Shown here piece by piece: positions 8,872-17,264 of a stretch of DNA of 64,000 nt; the first letter of the stretch is position 1, and each line of letters opens with the position of its first letter. The notes beneath the pieces were generated by a model. It did not search any database. It saw nothing but the letters and a program-made list of their open reading frames with translations, and was not told where the DNA came from. The translations under genes and the position numbers were made by a program. Source of the stretch: Propionibacteriaceae bacterium (GTDB lineage Bacteria; Actinomycetota; Actinomycetes; Propionibacteriales; Propionibacteriaceae); contig JAISUR010000037.1 in assembly GCA_031271975.1 (NCBI GenBank), positions 248,001 to 312,000 of the forward strand. The letters are read 5' to 3'.

Positions 8872-8949
8872 CGCTCGGCGACTCTAGCAGTGGGTGCAGA
8901 TTCGCCCGCGAGATGGTGGTCGTTGCGGACAAAGGCCCGGCCGCCGCGC

Positions 8950-8955
8950 TAGTCT
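8950..8955 (+). promoter_or_regulatory. Leaderless-type -10 of the PPOX-like gene
   Basis: TAGTCT, 7 bases before the ATG at 8963. Supports that ATG rather than the upstream in-frame ATG at 8894, which would lie upstream of the promoter. Confidence 0.55.
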
Positions 8956-8962
8956 GTTCGCG

Positions 8963-9358
8963 ATGGATTCCACGGGTCATTTTGCCGCGTTGGAGACGGA
9001 CGAGTGCCGCCACCTGTTGCGCGGGGAGAGCATAGGCCGGATCGTGTGGCTTTCGCCGACGTCTGGGCTACAGTCGCTGCCGGTCGCCTACCGGATGCTC
9101 GGCCACGACATCTTCTTCCGGACCGATCCCGAATCCATCCTGGGGGAGCTTTCCGAGTCGACGCCCGTCGCATTCCAGATCGATGACGTCGACGTGGATA
9201 CCCAGTCCGGTTGGAGCGTTCTCGTGCAGGGCACCGCCCGGCGCTGGGACGGTTCACCGCCCGAAATCCTGCCCACCCCGTGGGTGCCGGGCATCCGTCC
9301 GTTGGTGATCAGAGTCGAGCCGGCAACCTACTCGGGCCGCGCTGTGGCTGTGCCATAA
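8963..9358 (+). CDS. Pyridoxamine 5'-phosphate oxidase family (split beta-barrel) protein
   Basis: 131 residues. Pattern of short actinobacterial PPOX-like proteins: LETDECRHLLRGESIGRIVW near the N-terminus, then LPVAYRMLGHDIFFRTD, a strand pair typical of the flavin or F420 binding barrel, and VLVQGTARR. Such proteins often bind FMN, F420 or heme and are linked to stress responses; the true cofactor cannot be read here. The stop is 6 bases before the UspA gene, with AAGGAGA between, so the two form an operon. Confidence 0.75.
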   Translation: MDSTGHFAALETDECRHLLRGESIGRIVWLSPTSGLQSLPVAYRMLGHDIFFRTDPESILGELSESTPVAFQIDDVDVDTQSGWSVLVQGTARRWDGSPPEILPTPWVPGIRPLVIRVEPATYSGRAVAVP

Positions 9359-9364
9359 GGAGAG

Positions 9365-10270
9365 ATGATGGCCAGAGCTTATGCCGGGCCGCCGAGGATC
9401 CTCGTCGGCTATGACGGCTCAGATGACGCCTATGCGGCGTTGACCTTCGCCGTGCGCGAAGCGCAAGCCGACGAAGCCGAGGTGGTGTTGGTTTACGCGG
9501 TCGACGACACCGTGTTGAACTCGGTCTGGGGCGTCGTCTTCGACCCCGAAGAGATCAAGAACGACGCCGCCAACATGCTCACCGCCGCAGTCGAAGAGAT
9601 AGTCGCGCTGGACTTCGAGGAAAGCCGGGTCCGCACTGAGGTCGTATTGGGCAACCCGGCCTCCGCGCTGACGAAATACTCGGATTGGGCGACGTACATC
9701 ATCGTCGGCCGTTGTTCGGTGGGCAAGGGCGAATCTGAGTTCGTGGGCTCCACGGCGGTTGGCGTCGCCGGGGCCGCACGCTGCCCGGTGATCGTGGTGT
9801 CCGCCAACGACGAACCTCCCGAACAGCCGTACGGTCGGATCGGCGTGGGCGTGAACATATCCGCCAAGGGCCGCGCCGGCCTGCCGTTCGCCATGGAAGA
9901 GGCGTTGCGCCGCAATGCCCGCCTCAGCGTCATTTCGGTGGTGCGCTCGCAGTCCCGCAGCCGGTGGCGCTCCGGCCCGCAACTCACCCAGGAGCAGCGC
10001 GATGAAGCCGTGGATGTGACCCGCATCCGCACCGAGTCCATCGTGCGCTCGTTGACTCAGAAACACCCGGGTGTGGAGTCGGACATCGAGATTTCCTTCG
10101 GCAGCCCGGTGGATGTACTGGTGAGGCGCTCCCGCGAACTGGACCTGCTTGTGGTGGAGGTGCAGAGCTCCTTCCCAAACTTCGCCGTCGGCGGTGTGGC
10201 GCGCGGCGTCATGGCGCATGGGCATTGCCCGGTGGCCCTGGTCCGCTCGAAAGATGTCCGCACGAAGTGA
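9365..10270 (+). CDS. Universal stress protein, tandem UspA domains
   Basis: 301 residues with two Usp domains. The first (about 8-140) starts RILVGYDGSDDAYAALTFAV, the second (about 155-300) starts GRIGVGVNISAKGRAGLPFAMEEAL. An ATP-binding GxxGxG-like signature is partial in domain 1 (VGRCSVGKGESEFVGSTAVGVA); domain 2 ends with GGVARGVMAHGHCPVALVR. Probable cytoplasmic nucleotide-binding stress protein. Two adjacent ATGs (9365, 9368) follow AAGGAGA; the second has the more normal spacing. Operon with the PPOX-like gene. Confidence 0.85.
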   Translation: MMARAYAGPPRILVGYDGSDDAYAALTFAVREAQADEAEVVLVYAVDDTVLNSVWGVVFDPEEIKNDAANMLTAAVEEIVALDFEESRVRTEVVLGNPASALTKYSDWATYIIVGRCSVGKGESEFVGSTAVGVAGAARCPVIVVSANDEPPEQPYGRIGVGVNISAKGRAGLPFAMEEALRRNARLSVISVVRSQSRSRWRSGPQLTQEQRDEAVDVTRIRTESIVRSLTQKHPGVESDIEISFGSPVDVLVRRSRELDLLVVEVQSSFPNFAVGGVARGVMAHGHCPVALVRSKDVRTK

Positions 10271-10312
10271 GCGCAGATGCCCGAAGCTGGTGCTCCAGGC
10301 CATTGGGCGCGT

Positions 10313-10318
10313 TAGGCT
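10313..10318 (+). promoter_or_regulatory. Leaderless-type -10 of the first PAC2 gene
   Basis: TAGGCT, 6 bases before the GTG at 10325. Confidence 0.55.
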
Positions 10319-10324
10319 GAAGGT

Positions 10325-11218
10325 GTGTTAGATCCGCGCGGGCTGTATCAGATAGACCCCCAAGTTCGCGGCAGCTTGGGCGAGGCCCAGCCTGTCCTGC
10401 TGCATTTGCTGGACGGCTACATCGACGCCGGGTCAGTCACCCGCGGCCTGCGGAAGTACATTCTGGAGCAATGCGAAAACCGCGTGTTGGCCCAGTTCGA
10501 CCACGACCAGGTGCACGACTACCGGTATCGGCGGCCGCTGTTCATTTTCGACACCAACCATCTGGAGGACATCAAGGATGTGTCCTTGGCGGTCCACTAC
10601 GCGCTGGACTCCGCCGGGAAGCCGTTCCTGCTCCTCGGCGGCCCGGAGCCGGACCACCAGTGGCACCGCGCGGCGGCTGCCGTCTTCCAGATTGTCCAGG
10701 ACACCCAGGTGAACCTGCTGGCGTCGGCCTCTGGGGTGCCGATGGCGGTGCCGCACAGCCGGCCCACGCTGGTCACCCAACACGCCACCGATCCGGCGAT
10801 CGTCTCGGGCAACCCGATCTGGATCGACCGGATCCAAGTGCCGGGCAGTTTCTCCCACTTCTTGGAGTACTACGCCGGTGAGCGGGGTTTGCTGGCCAGC
10901 GGGTTCGTCGCGCACGTGCCCCACTATGTCGCGCAGACCACCTTCCCGCAGGCCATAGCGGCCGTCTTGGAGCGGATCAACGACTTTTGCGGACTGCAAA
11001 TCCCAATCGAGCCCATTACCGAGCGGGCCGACGCCAACATCTTGACGATCGACGCGGAGACGGGAGACGACGGCGAATTCCCGGCATTGGTCGCCGCGCT
11101 GGAAGAGCAATATGACCGACTGCGCGAGTCCGGGGCGGCGGCGGTGCCGTCGGCCGAAGAGATCGGGGAAGCTGTGGAGCGGTTCCTCGCCGAGCAGGAG
11201 CCCCCGGGAAACCGCTGA
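10325..11218 (+). CDS. PAC2 family protein (proteasome-assembly-chaperone-like)
   Basis: 297 residues, GTG start placed by the -10 six bases upstream. Homologous in pattern to the second PAC2 gene at 48663: LLHLLDGYIDAGSV aligns with IAAFSGWNDAGEAA, PFLLLGGPEPDHQWH with LVLIGGPEPNYRWR, GVPMAVPHSRP with GAMLADSPHSRP, and VAHVPHYVAQ with WASVPHYVAD. PAC2 (DUF75) proteins are widespread in Actinobacteria and archaea; the molecular role in bacteria is not established. It overlaps nothing but sits 1 base before the thioesterase ATG, so these two are one operon. Confidence 0.8.
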   Translation: MLDPRGLYQIDPQVRGSLGEAQPVLLHLLDGYIDAGSVTRGLRKYILEQCENRVLAQFDHDQVHDYRYRRPLFIFDTNHLEDIKDVSLAVHYALDSAGKPFLLLGGPEPDHQWHRAAAAVFQIVQDTQVNLLASASGVPMAVPHSRPTLVTQHATDPAIVSGNPIWIDRIQVPGSFSHFLEYYAGERGLLASGFVAHVPHYVAQTTFPQAIAAVLERINDFCGLQIPIEPITERADANILTIDAETGDDGEFPALVAALEEQYDRLRESGAAAVPSAEEIGEAVERFLAEQEPPGNR

Positions 11219-11219
11219 C

Positions 11220-12095
11220 ATGCCGCGCACAGTCGACGAGTTGGTCGAGCTCTTCCGCCTTGAGCAGACCGGTGAGCACACCTATCTCGGCCCGCGGGAC
11301 GCCAGCCGCCAGGCGTTCGGGCAGCGGGTCTTCGGTGGGCAGGTGCTCGCCCAAGGTCTGCTGGCCGCGTACCAAAGCATCGACTTCGACCGGATCGCGC
11401 ATTCCCTCAACGGGTATTTCCTGCGCATGGGCGATCCGGCGCTGCCGATCGAATACCGGGTGAATCCGGTCCGCGACGGCGGCAGTTTCTCGTCCCGGCG
11501 CGTGGAGGCCGTGCAGCGCGGCCGCACCATCTTCATGATGGACGCCTCATTCCACCGGCTGGAGCCGGGCCTGAGCCACGAGGACGACCCGCCGCCCGGA
11601 GTTCCCGCCCCCGACGATTGCCCGCCCCTGTCGCAGGTCTTGGAACAGCGCCGCCGCGGCGCGGCGTCTTACTGGGATGAGCAATTCGGAGTGGTGGACG
11701 CCCGCTTCGCCGGCGACTCGTCGGGTTCGGAAAACGCCAACATGCGGGTGTGGTTCCGCGCTCGGGATCTGCTGCCCGGAGACCGCCGGGTGCACCAGGC
11801 TTTCCTTGCGTACGCATCTGACTTGACGATCCTGTCGGTGAGCACCGTCCCGCACCAGGTCGAGTTTGGGGGTCCGGGGATGCAGGTGGCCACTATCAAC
11901 CACACTATGTGGTTCCACCGGGTGGCCCGGGCCGACTTGTGGATCCTCTACGACCAGTACTCGCCGTCGGCCTCTGCGGGGCTGGGGTTTTCGATCGGCC
12001 GGCTGTTCGCAGGCGGGCAACTGGTCGCCTCGTGCGCGCAGGAGGGAATGATCCGGCTCATCGACCCCGGCCTGCTGGCTGTCGCCCTGGGCTGA
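11220..12095 (+). CDS. tesB: Acyl-CoA thioesterase II (TesB family)
   Basis: 291 residues, double hot-dog fold. N-terminal hot-dog has LEQTGEHTYLG-like start, FGGQVLAQGLLAA and SLNGYFLRMGD; C-terminal hot-dog has RVHQAFLAYASDLTIL (the DL pair includes the catalytic Asp region of TesB) and TINHTMWFHR. Hydrolyses medium and long acyl-CoAs to free acid and CoA in the cytoplasm. ATG at 11220 is one base after the PAC2 stop; an upstream in-frame ATG at 11112 lies inside the PAC2 gene and encodes unrelated sequence. Confidence 0.9.
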   Translation: MPRTVDELVELFRLEQTGEHTYLGPRDASRQAFGQRVFGGQVLAQGLLAAYQSIDFDRIAHSLNGYFLRMGDPALPIEYRVNPVRDGGSFSSRRVEAVQRGRTIFMMDASFHRLEPGLSHEDDPPPGVPAPDDCPPLSQVLEQRRRGAASYWDEQFGVVDARFAGDSSGSENANMRVWFRARDLLPGDRRVHQAFLAYASDLTILSVSTVPHQVEFGGPGMQVATINHTMWFHRVARADLWILYDQYSPSASAGLGFSIGRLFAGGQLVASCAQEGMIRLIDPGLLAVALG

Positions 12096-12111
12096 TCCGG
12101 GCAGCGTTCTG

Positions 12112-13365
12112 CTAGCGGCGATTGAGGTGCGGGATCAACACCTCGCGGTAAAGCAGCATCGCCGCGGCGATGACCGGCACCGCCAAGATCGCACCCATCG
12201 GCCCGGCGACGTAACCGCCGGAAATGGCCGCCAGGATCACGATGACGCCCGGCACTTGCACTGACTTGGCGTAGACGCGCGGCTGGATGAAGTACGCGTC
12301 GAATTGCTGGTAGCCGAAGAGCAGCACGAGGCACAGGATGCCCGTCAGCGGAGAGTAGAAAAGGCCCACGACGCCAATAATCAGGATCGCGAACGTGGAG
12401 CCCACCACCGGGATGAAGTAGAGCAGCATCATCAACGCGGCCAGAGCCAGCGCATAGTTGTCGAAGCCGTCGGATGTCGTCGCACCCACGATGGTGATCA
12501 CCAGCGCGGCGTAGACGGAAGCCATCAGCACGATCAGGAACAGGCCCGACACGTAGCCGCCGATGCGGCGCAGCATCTCCGAGACCAGGTATTTCACGCG
12601 CGGGCGGCGGGACGCGGGGGAGAGCGAATAGAAGACCTCTTTGATCGACGGCAGCGATGCCAAGAAGTAGAGGGTCAGCACGATCGTCAACGTCGTGGAG
12701 AAGGCAGCGTTCGCCATGAAATAGCCGGCGTCGATGACGGAGCCGAACGCCCAGGTGACCAGGTCCCCGGATGTCAGGAAGCTCACCACGCGGTTGATGA
12801 TGTCGAACTGCTCGTCGATGGCGGCGATCTGCTCATTCTCGCGCAGGTGTATCAGGAAGTCAGGGGCGTTCTGGAACAGCAGCGTGACCTGCTCGACCAC
12901 CGTCGGGATGAGCGCCACGAAGGCCAAGGTGGCGATCGCAATCACCAGCAGCGCCACGATAAGGACGGAAAAGCCCCTCCGCAGGCCGCGTTTGTGCAGC
13001 CATTCGACGGCGGGGCTGAGGCCCAAGGCAATAACCAGCGAGAGCAACACCAGCAGGATGACGGACCGCACCGAAGTGAGCACCAGCACCAAGCCGTAAG
13101 CCGTCATGCCTCCCGCGGCCAGGAAAAAGCCGATGTGGAAGGGGTTGCGCAACAGCAGCGAGGTGCGGTCCGGGGTGCCCGACAAACCCGTGTCGATGTC
13201 GGGCGGGGTGGGTTGCGTGATCCGGCGCCAACGCCGCAACCAGGTGCGCGGACCGGCGTCGGACGGTGTGGGGGCGGACTTGGGGATGGAACTCGGAGGC
13301 GGCGTGGCAGCCGAGGTCTCGGCACGCGCCGCCGATGGCACGCTGCCGGGATCTGGGCTGCTCAC
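12112..13365 (-). CDS. AI-2E family transporter (PerM/YhhQ-type permease)
   Basis: 417 residues. A Pro/Ser-rich cytosolic N-terminus of about 80 residues precedes eight or so membrane segments (first near NPFHIGFFLAAGGMTAYGLVLVL). Family features: the long loop with VVEQVTLLFQNAPDF, the FIPVVGSTFAILI segment and the QPRVYAKSVQVPGVIVILAAISGGYVAGPMGAIL region, here cut in two because of length. Members were linked to AI-2 export or Na+/H+ antiport; the substrate is not predictable. GTG at 13365 has GAGAGG six bases upstream, 19 bases after the epimerase stop. Confidence 0.82.
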   Translation of the reverse strand: MSSPDPGSVPSAARAETSAATPPPSSIPKSAPTPSDAGPRTWLRRWRRITQPTPPDIDTGLSGTPDRTSLLLRNPFHIGFFLAAGGMTAYGLVLVLTSVRSVILLVLLSLVIALGLSPAVEWLHKRGLRRGFSVLIVALLVIAIATLAFVALIPTVVEQVTLLFQNAPDFLIHLRENEQIAAIDEQFDIINRVVSFLTSGDLVTWAFGSVIDAGYFMANAAFSTTLTIVLTLYFLASLPSIKEVFYSLSPASRRPRVKYLVSEMLRRIGGYVSGLFLIVLMASVYAALVITIVGATTSDGFDNYALALAALMMLLYFIPVVGSTFAILIIGVVGLFYSPLTGILCLVLLFGYQQFDAYFIQPRVYAKSVQVPGVIVILAAISGGYVAGPMGAILAVPVIAAAMLLYREVLIPHLNRR

Positions 13366-13384
13366 GTCTGCCTCTCTTATCGGA

Positions 13385-13834
13385 TCAGTGATGTGTCGCG
13401 GCTGGCTCGACGATCTCCAAGAGGATGCCGCCAGTCGACTTCGGGTGCGCGAAGTTGATCTTGGAGCCGCCCGTGCCCGTCTTGGGGGCGTCATAGAGCA
13501 GCACTACGCCGCGCTCGCGAAGCTTGGCCGAAGCCACCTCGATGTCGGCCACGCGGTAGCACACCTGCTGCACGCCGCCGCGGCCGCCATTCTTTTCCAG
13601 CCACTTGCCGATCGTCGACTCGGGACGCAGCGGGGCCAGCAACTGGACCTGGGCGTTCTCAGGGAGCTGGTCGCCAGTGCCCAGCATCGCCTCTTCCACG
13701 CCTTGCTCCTCGTTGGTCTCGCGGTGCAGCAGGCGCCAACCGAAAACCTCGGTGTGTAGCTTGATGGCCGCGTCCAGATCCGGAACGGCATAGCCAACGT
13801 GATCGATGCAAACGAAAATGTCGTCATAACTCAT
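13385..13834 (-). CDS. mce: Methylmalonyl-CoA epimerase (VOC family)
   Basis: 149 residues, two betaalphabeta-betabetabeta VOC modules. Metal ligands visible: H near residue 11 in CIDHVGYAV, an internal Gln/His strand (VQQVCYRV) and Glu in LLEIVEP near the C-terminus. NFAHPKSTGGILLE is characteristic of the epimerase. Interconverts (R)- and (S)-methylmalonyl-CoA in propionate/branched-chain catabolism. No mutase is in the window. The ATG at 13834 is supported by a TAGGCT seven bases upstream. Confidence 0.88.
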   Translation of the reverse strand: MSYDDIFVCIDHVGYAVPDLDAAIKLHTEVFGWRLLHRETNEEQGVEEAMLGTGDQLPENAQVQLLAPLRPESTIGKWLEKNGGRGGVQQVCYRVADIEVASAKLRERGVVLLYDAPKTGTGGSKINFAHPKSTGGILLEIVEPAATHH

Positions 13835-13841
13835 GGCAGAC

Positions 13842-13847
13842 AGCCTA
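13842..13847 (-). promoter_or_regulatory. Leaderless-type -10 of the epimerase gene
   Basis: TAGGCT on the minus strand, 7 bases before the ATG at 13834; rules out the upstream in-frame ATG at 13894. Confidence 0.55.
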
Positions 13848-13883
13848 TCTGTCCTGGCGAATCCGCGCCCCAAGGACACCGCA

Positions 13884-13895
13884 CTTGGCGCCAAG
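13884..13895. promoter_or_regulatory. Perfect 12-bp palindrome between pgm and epimerase
   Basis: CTTGGCGCCAAG is exactly self-complementary, flanked by CCG/CGG pairs that could extend it into a stem. It lies 20-31 bases past the pgm stop and 50-61 bases upstream of the predicted epimerase transcription start. It could be an operator or a GC-rich terminator hairpin without a U-tract. Confidence 0.4.
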
Positions 13896-13915
13896 CGGGG
13901 TAGAAATTTGCCCGC

Positions 13916-15538
13916 TCAGCCGAGCACCGCGGCGACAACCTCGCGAGCCTGGTCCTGCACTTGCGCCAGATGCTCCGGGCCTTTCAGCGATTCGGCGTAA
14001 ATCTTGTAGACGTTCTCCGTGCCCGACGGCCGCGCGGCGAACCACGCGGACTCGGTCACCACCTTCAGCCCGCCGATCGGCGCGCCGTTGCCAGGCGCGT
14101 TGGTCAGCGTCGCCGTAATCGGCTCACCCGCCAGCGATGTGGCGCTGACGTCAGCGGGCGACAGCTGCGCGAGCTTCGCCTTCTGCTCGCGCGTGGCGGG
14201 CGCGTCGACGCGGGCGTAGCTGGAAGCGCCGAACCGCGACTCCAACTCGGCGTACAACTCGCTGGGGGACTTGCCGGTGACGGCCTTGATCTCGCTCGCC
14301 AGCAACGCCAATAGGATCCCATCCTTGTCCGTCGTCCAGGTGGAGCCGTCCAAAGCCAAGAACGACGCGCCCGCCGACTCCTCGCCGCCGAAGCCGATCG
14401 AGCCGTCGCTGAGCCCAGGCACGAACCATTTGAAGCCCACTGGCACCTCGACCAAGCGCCGGCCCAAATCGTGCGCGACTTTGTCGATCAGAGAGCTCGA
14501 CACCAGCGTCTTCCCGACTCCCGCGTCCGCCGCCCAGCCCGGCCGGTGGGCGAACAGATAGTTGATGGCGACCGCCAAGAAAGCGTTCGGATTCATCAGG
14601 CCGGCGTCCGGGGTGACGATCCCGTGCCGATCCGAATCCGCGTCGTTGCCGGTCGACACGTCGTAGGCGCCCCGGTTGGCGATGAGCGACGCCATGGCAT
14701 AGGGCGAGGAGCAATCCATGCGTATCTTGCCGTCCCAATCCAACGTCATGAAGCGCCACGTCGGGTCGATCACCGGATTGACCACGGTCAGGTCGATGCC
14801 GAGCCGTTCGGAAATGTGCTGCCAATACTGCAACGACGCGCCGCCCAACGGATCGGCGCCAATGCGGACGCCAGCCGCGGCGATGGCCGGGACGTTCAGG
14901 GCATTTCGCAGATCCGCGCAATAGGGAGTCAGGTAGTCGTGGCGTGTGATCGCGCCCGGCTCGTAAGGCTTGCGCTTGATGCCGGAAGGGTCGCGCAGCA
15001 ACTCGTTGGCCCGGGCTGCGATGGCCTTGGTGGCATCCGTGTCGGCGGGGCCGCCGTGGGGCGGGTTGTACTTGAAACCGCCGTCGCGCGGCGGATTGTG
15101 CGACGGCGTGACCACGATGCCATCCGCACGCGGCCCGGAATGATCCCGGTTGTAGACGATGATGGCGCGCGAAACCGCAGGCGTCGGCGTGAAATCGGTG
15201 TCCCGCTCGGCGCGCGCGTCCACATCGTTCGCGGACAGCACCTCCAGCGCCGTTCGCCATGCGGGGCCAGACAGCGCGTGGGTGTCCTTGCCGATGAACA
15301 GCGGGCCGGATATGCCCTGGGCGGCGCGGTATTCGACGATCGCCTGCGTCGTGGCGGCGATGTGGGCGTCGTTGAAGGCCGCGTCGAAAGCCGACCCGCG
15401 ATGCCCGGAAGTACCGAACACGACCTGTTGGTCGGGGTTGGCGGGGTCAGGTTTGAGATCGTAATAGGCGGCCAACAGGGCGTCCACGTCAATCAGGTCT
15501 TGCGGCAGCGCTACCTGCCCGGCGCGTTCATGAACCAT
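13916..15538 (-). CDS. pgm: Phosphoglucomutase (alpha-D-glucose phosphate specific)
   Basis: 540 residues, the long bacterial Pgm form. Interconverts glucose-1-phosphate and glucose-6-phosphate. Four family motifs are present: [10 protein letters not shown] near the N-terminus, the phosphoserine loop [11 protein letters not shown], the metal loop [10 protein letters not shown], and substrate loops GGEESAG and [15 protein letters not shown] at 15538 follows a weak AGGA; the open frame upstream reads into the divergent YbbN-like promoter region and is not conserved. It connects to galactose use (galK) and to glycogen or cell-wall sugar synthesis. Confidence 0.95.
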   Translation of the reverse strand: MVHERAGQVALPQDLIDVDALLAAYYDLKPDPANPDQQVVFGTSGHRGSAFDAAFNDAHIAATTQAIVEYRAAQGISGPLFIGKDTHALSGPAWRTALEVLSANDVDARAERDTDFTPTPAVSRAIIVYNRDHSGPRADGIVVTPSHNPPRDGGFKYNPPHGGPADTDATKAIAARANELLRDPSGIKRKPYEPGAITRHDYLTPYCADLRNALNVPAIAAAGVRIGADPLGGASLQYWQHISERLGIDLTVVNPVIDPTWRFMTLDWDGKIRMDCSSPYAMASLIANRGAYDVSTGNDADSDRHGIVTPDAGLMNPNAFLAVAINYLFAHRPGWAADAGVGKTLVSSSLIDKVAHDLGRRLVEVPVGFKWFVPGLSDGSIGFGGEESAGASFLALDGSTWTTDKDGILLALLASEIKAVTGKSPSELYAELESRFGASSYARVDAPATREQKAKLAQLSPADVSATSLAGEPITATLTNAPGNGAPIGGLKVVTESAWFAARPSGTENVYKIYAESLKGPEHLAQVQDQAREVVAAVLG

Positions 15539-15628
15539 GAGGCAATCCTGCCACGCATCGCGCCGCGCCGCCCGGCGTTCCCAAGTACCCGAATTGCCGA
15601 TCTGCGAAGAGTCCTGGTCCCAGCGGGA

Positions 15629-15634
15629 TAAGAT
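15629..15634 (+). promoter_or_regulatory. Leaderless-type -10 of the YbbN-like gene
   Basis: TAAGAT, 7 bases before the GTG at 15642 and only 1 base before the alternative GTG at 15636, so it favours 15642. Confidence 0.5.
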
Positions 15635-15641
15635 CGTGCCC

Positions 15642-16523
15642 GTGCCTGCTTTCAACGTGTCACGCGCGGTAGACCTGTCAGCTTTCGCCGCAGCAGCCAA
15701 AGCGCCGCCACCGCCAGCCGGAGCCCGCTACGTGTTGGACGTCACCGAAGCTAATTTCGACGCCACGGTGCAGCTCTCCGTGAAACACCCGGTTGTCATC
15801 GAGCTGTACTCGCCGCGGGCCAACGCCCAGGCGCTCAGCGACGACTTGACCGCGATAGCCAACGCCGCCGGCGGCAAATTCCTGCTCGGACGCGTGAACG
15901 TCGACGTGTCCGGCCAAATCGCGCAAGCCTTCGGCATCCAAGCTGTGCCTACCGTCCTCGGCGTGGTCGCGGGGCAACTGCTGCCGCTCTTCCAAGGAAC
16001 CAAGACCCGGGCCGAAGTGGAAGCCGTGCTCGGCCAATTGCTGGCGGCCGCCGCCCAGGCGGGCGTCACCGGAATCGCAGACCCGGTGTCCATCGACGCC
16101 AACGCCGCCCCCGACCCGCGCTTCGGCCCCGCCGACGAAGCGTTGGAAGCAGGAGACTACGCCGCCGCCGTAGCCGAGTTTGACAAGCTGCTCGCCGCCA
16201 ACCCCGCCGACGCCGAAGCGAAAGCCGGACGCGCCCAAGCCGCCCTGCTGCAGCGCGTGACCAGCGTCGACGCGCGCGCGACCCTGCTCCAGGCGGCGAC
16301 AACGCCTGGCGACATCGACGCGCAACTCGCTGCGGCCGACATCGAAATCACCGGCGGAAAGAAGTCCGAAGCGTTCTCCCGGATAATCGCCGTCATCCGC
16401 GACAACACCGGCGCGGACAAAGAACGCGCCCGGGTACGCCTGTTGGAGTTGTTCGAGACCTTACCGGCGTCTGATCCAGACGTGGCCAGAGCCAGGCGAG
16501 AATTGATGACCGCGTTGTTCTGA
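15642..16523 (+). CDS. YbbN/CnoX-like thioredoxin-fold protein with TPR repeats, cysteine-free
   Basis: 293 residues: a thioredoxin-like domain (about 25-150; [27 protein letters not shown], then [34 protein letters not shown] split here) followed by helical TPR-like repeats ([27 protein letters not shown], about 170-290). This order matches E. coli YbbN/CnoX, a holdase and co-chaperone. The usual WCxxC active site is replaced by a sequence without cysteine, and I see no cysteine anywhere, so thiol-disulfide chemistry is excluded. Divergent from pgm. Confidence 0.82.
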   Translation: MPAFNVSRAVDLSAFAAAAKAPPPPAGARYVLDVTEANFDATVQLSVKHPVVIELYSPRANAQALSDDLTAIANAAGGKFLLGRVNVDVSGQIAQAFGIQAVPTVLGVVAGQLLPLFQGTKTRAEVEAVLGQLLAAAAQAGVTGIADPVSIDANAAPDPRFGPADEALEAGDYAAAVAEFDKLLAANPADAEAKAGRAQAALLQRVTSVDARATLLQAATTPGDIDAQLAAADIEITGGKKSEAFSRIIAVIRDNTGADKERARVRLLELFETLPASDPDVARARRELMTALF

Positions 16524-16528
16524 CCAGT

Positions 16529-16558
16529 TTGCCCCTGTTCGCCGAACTGCGTTACATT
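16529..16558 (+). promoter_or_regulatory. Promoter of the tRNA cluster
   Basis: TTGCCC (16529-16534), an 18-base spacer, then TACATT (16553-16558). Transcription would begin near 16565, about 16 bases before tRNA-Gly. One of the few clear -35/-10 pairs in the window, as expected for a strong stable-RNA promoter. Confidence 0.6.
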
Positions 16559-16580
16559 AGCTCTCGCGGTTTTTCCGCAT

Positions 16581-16653
16581 GCGGACGTGGCTCAGTTGGT
16601 AGAGCATCACCTTGCCAAGGTGAGGGTCGCGGGTTCGAATCCCGTCGTCCGCT
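16581..16653 (+). tRNA. tRNA-Gly (GCC)
   Basis: Acceptor GCGGACG pairs with CGTCCGC (16646-16652), discriminator T. Anticodon stem TCACC/GGTGA closes the loop TTGCCAA, anticodon GCC. T-loop GGTTCGAATCC. CCA is not encoded. Confidence 0.97.
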
Positions 16654-16680
16654 CGGGAGTTGGGTTTTCTCTCAACACAC

Positions 16681-16751
16681 GGTCGGGTGGCCGAGAGGCG
16701 AGGCAACGGACTGCAAATCCGTGTACGAGGGTTCAAATCCCTTCCCGACCT
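16681..16751 (+). tRNA. tRNA-Cys (GCA)
   Basis: Acceptor GGTCGGG pairs with CCCGACC (16744-16750), discriminator T as expected for tRNA-Cys. Anticodon stem ACGGA/TCCGT closes the loop CTGCAAA, anticodon GCA. T-loop GGTTCAAATCC. CCA is not encoded. Confidence 0.97.
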
Positions 16752-16769
16752 CGGGAAGCAATTCCCGCC

Positions 16770-16841
16770 GGGCGGCTGGCGCAGTGGTAGCGCGCTTCCC
16801 TGACACGGAAGAGGTCACTAGTTCGAACCTAGTGTCGCCCA
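16770..16841 (+). tRNA. tRNA-Val (GAC)
   Basis: Acceptor GGGCGGC pairs with GTCGCCC (one G-T pair), discriminator A. Anticodon stem CTTCC/GGAAG closes the loop CTGACAC, anticodon GAC. CCA is not encoded. Confidence 0.96.
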
Positions 16842-16856
16842 CGGAGAGCCTAAAGA

Positions 16857-16928
16857 GGGCGGCTGGCGCAGTGGTAGCGCGCTTCGTTCACACCGAAGAG
16901 GTCCCCAGTTCGAACCTGGGGTCGCCCA
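16857..16928 (+). tRNA. tRNA-Val (CAC)
   Basis: Acceptor and D-arm are identical to the preceding tRNA-Val, indicating tandem duplication. Anticodon stem CTTCG/CGAAG closes the loop TTCACAC, anticodon CAC. Discriminator A. The T-stem is CCCAG/CTGGG rather than ACTAG/CTAGT. Confidence 0.96.
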
Positions 16929-16985
16929 CGGAACTCGGGAGAAGTATGCTCGCTTCCGCTCGCCATTCTCGTCCGCCTTCCTCGA

Positions 16986-17003
16986 CAGGGGGACGACCCC
17001 CTG
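16986..17003 (+). terminator. Hairpin downstream of the tRNA cluster
   Basis: CAGGGGG-ACGA-CCCCCTG: a perfect 7-bp GC-rich stem with a tetraloop, 57 bases after the last tRNA. No U-tract follows, so it may instead be a processing or pausing structure. Confidence 0.4.
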
Positions 17004-17063
17004 AAACCCCCGCGCTCGGCTCGCCTTTCGGCATCGCGCTCGCGGATACCGGCTGGCTTGCGT

Positions 17064-17230
17064 CCCCGCCCGTCTTCCCAACCAACTCGTCATCCCGGAC
17101 AAGTTCCGGGATCTCCGGACGAAGTCCGGTCTCAGGTGCGCGACACCCCCATCGCTTTCGCTGACCCCGCCCACCTTCCCAGCCAACACGTCATCCCGGA
17201 CTCGTTCCGGGATCTCCGGACGAAGTCCGG
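17064..17230. repeat. Two direct copies of a 66-base palindromic (REP-like) element
   Basis: Copies at 17064-17129 and 17165-17230 (period 101 bases) agree at about 60 of 66 positions. The 3' 42 bases of each copy contain two consecutive hairpins, ATCCCGGA..TCCGGGAT and CTCCGGAC..GTCCGG, and differ from each other at two positions, both in the first loop. The layout resembles REP or bacterial interspersed palindromes. No further copy was noticed in the window. Confidence 0.75.
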
Positions 17231-17252
17231 CCGTCCAGGCGCGCCACCCCAT

Positions 17253-17258
17253 TAGGCT
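17253..17258 (+). promoter_or_regulatory. Leaderless-type -10 of the SGNH hydrolase gene
   Basis: TAGGCT, 6 bases before the ATG at 17265 and 23 bases after the last repeat copy. Confidence 0.55.
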
Positions 17259-17264
17259 TCGTTC

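Larger units (their letters stand above)
16929..17264 (+). other. 336-base non-coding stretch after the tRNA cluster
   Basis: No convincing gene. It contains a strong hairpin (16986-17003), a run of C-rich sequence, the directly repeated palindromic element (17064-17230) and, at its end, the -10 of the SGNH hydrolase gene. Open frames across it are on both strands and resemble nothing. Confidence 0.7.

Noticed and set aside
8894..8962. Upstream ATG of the PPOX-like gene
   Set aside because: The extra 23 residues are Arg-rich and cross the -10 hexamer at 8950-8955.
16929..17264. Remnant of a mobile element beside the tRNA genes
   Set aside because: No transposase or integrase fragment and no tRNA 3'-end repeat (att-like) was found; only the palindromic repeats remain.
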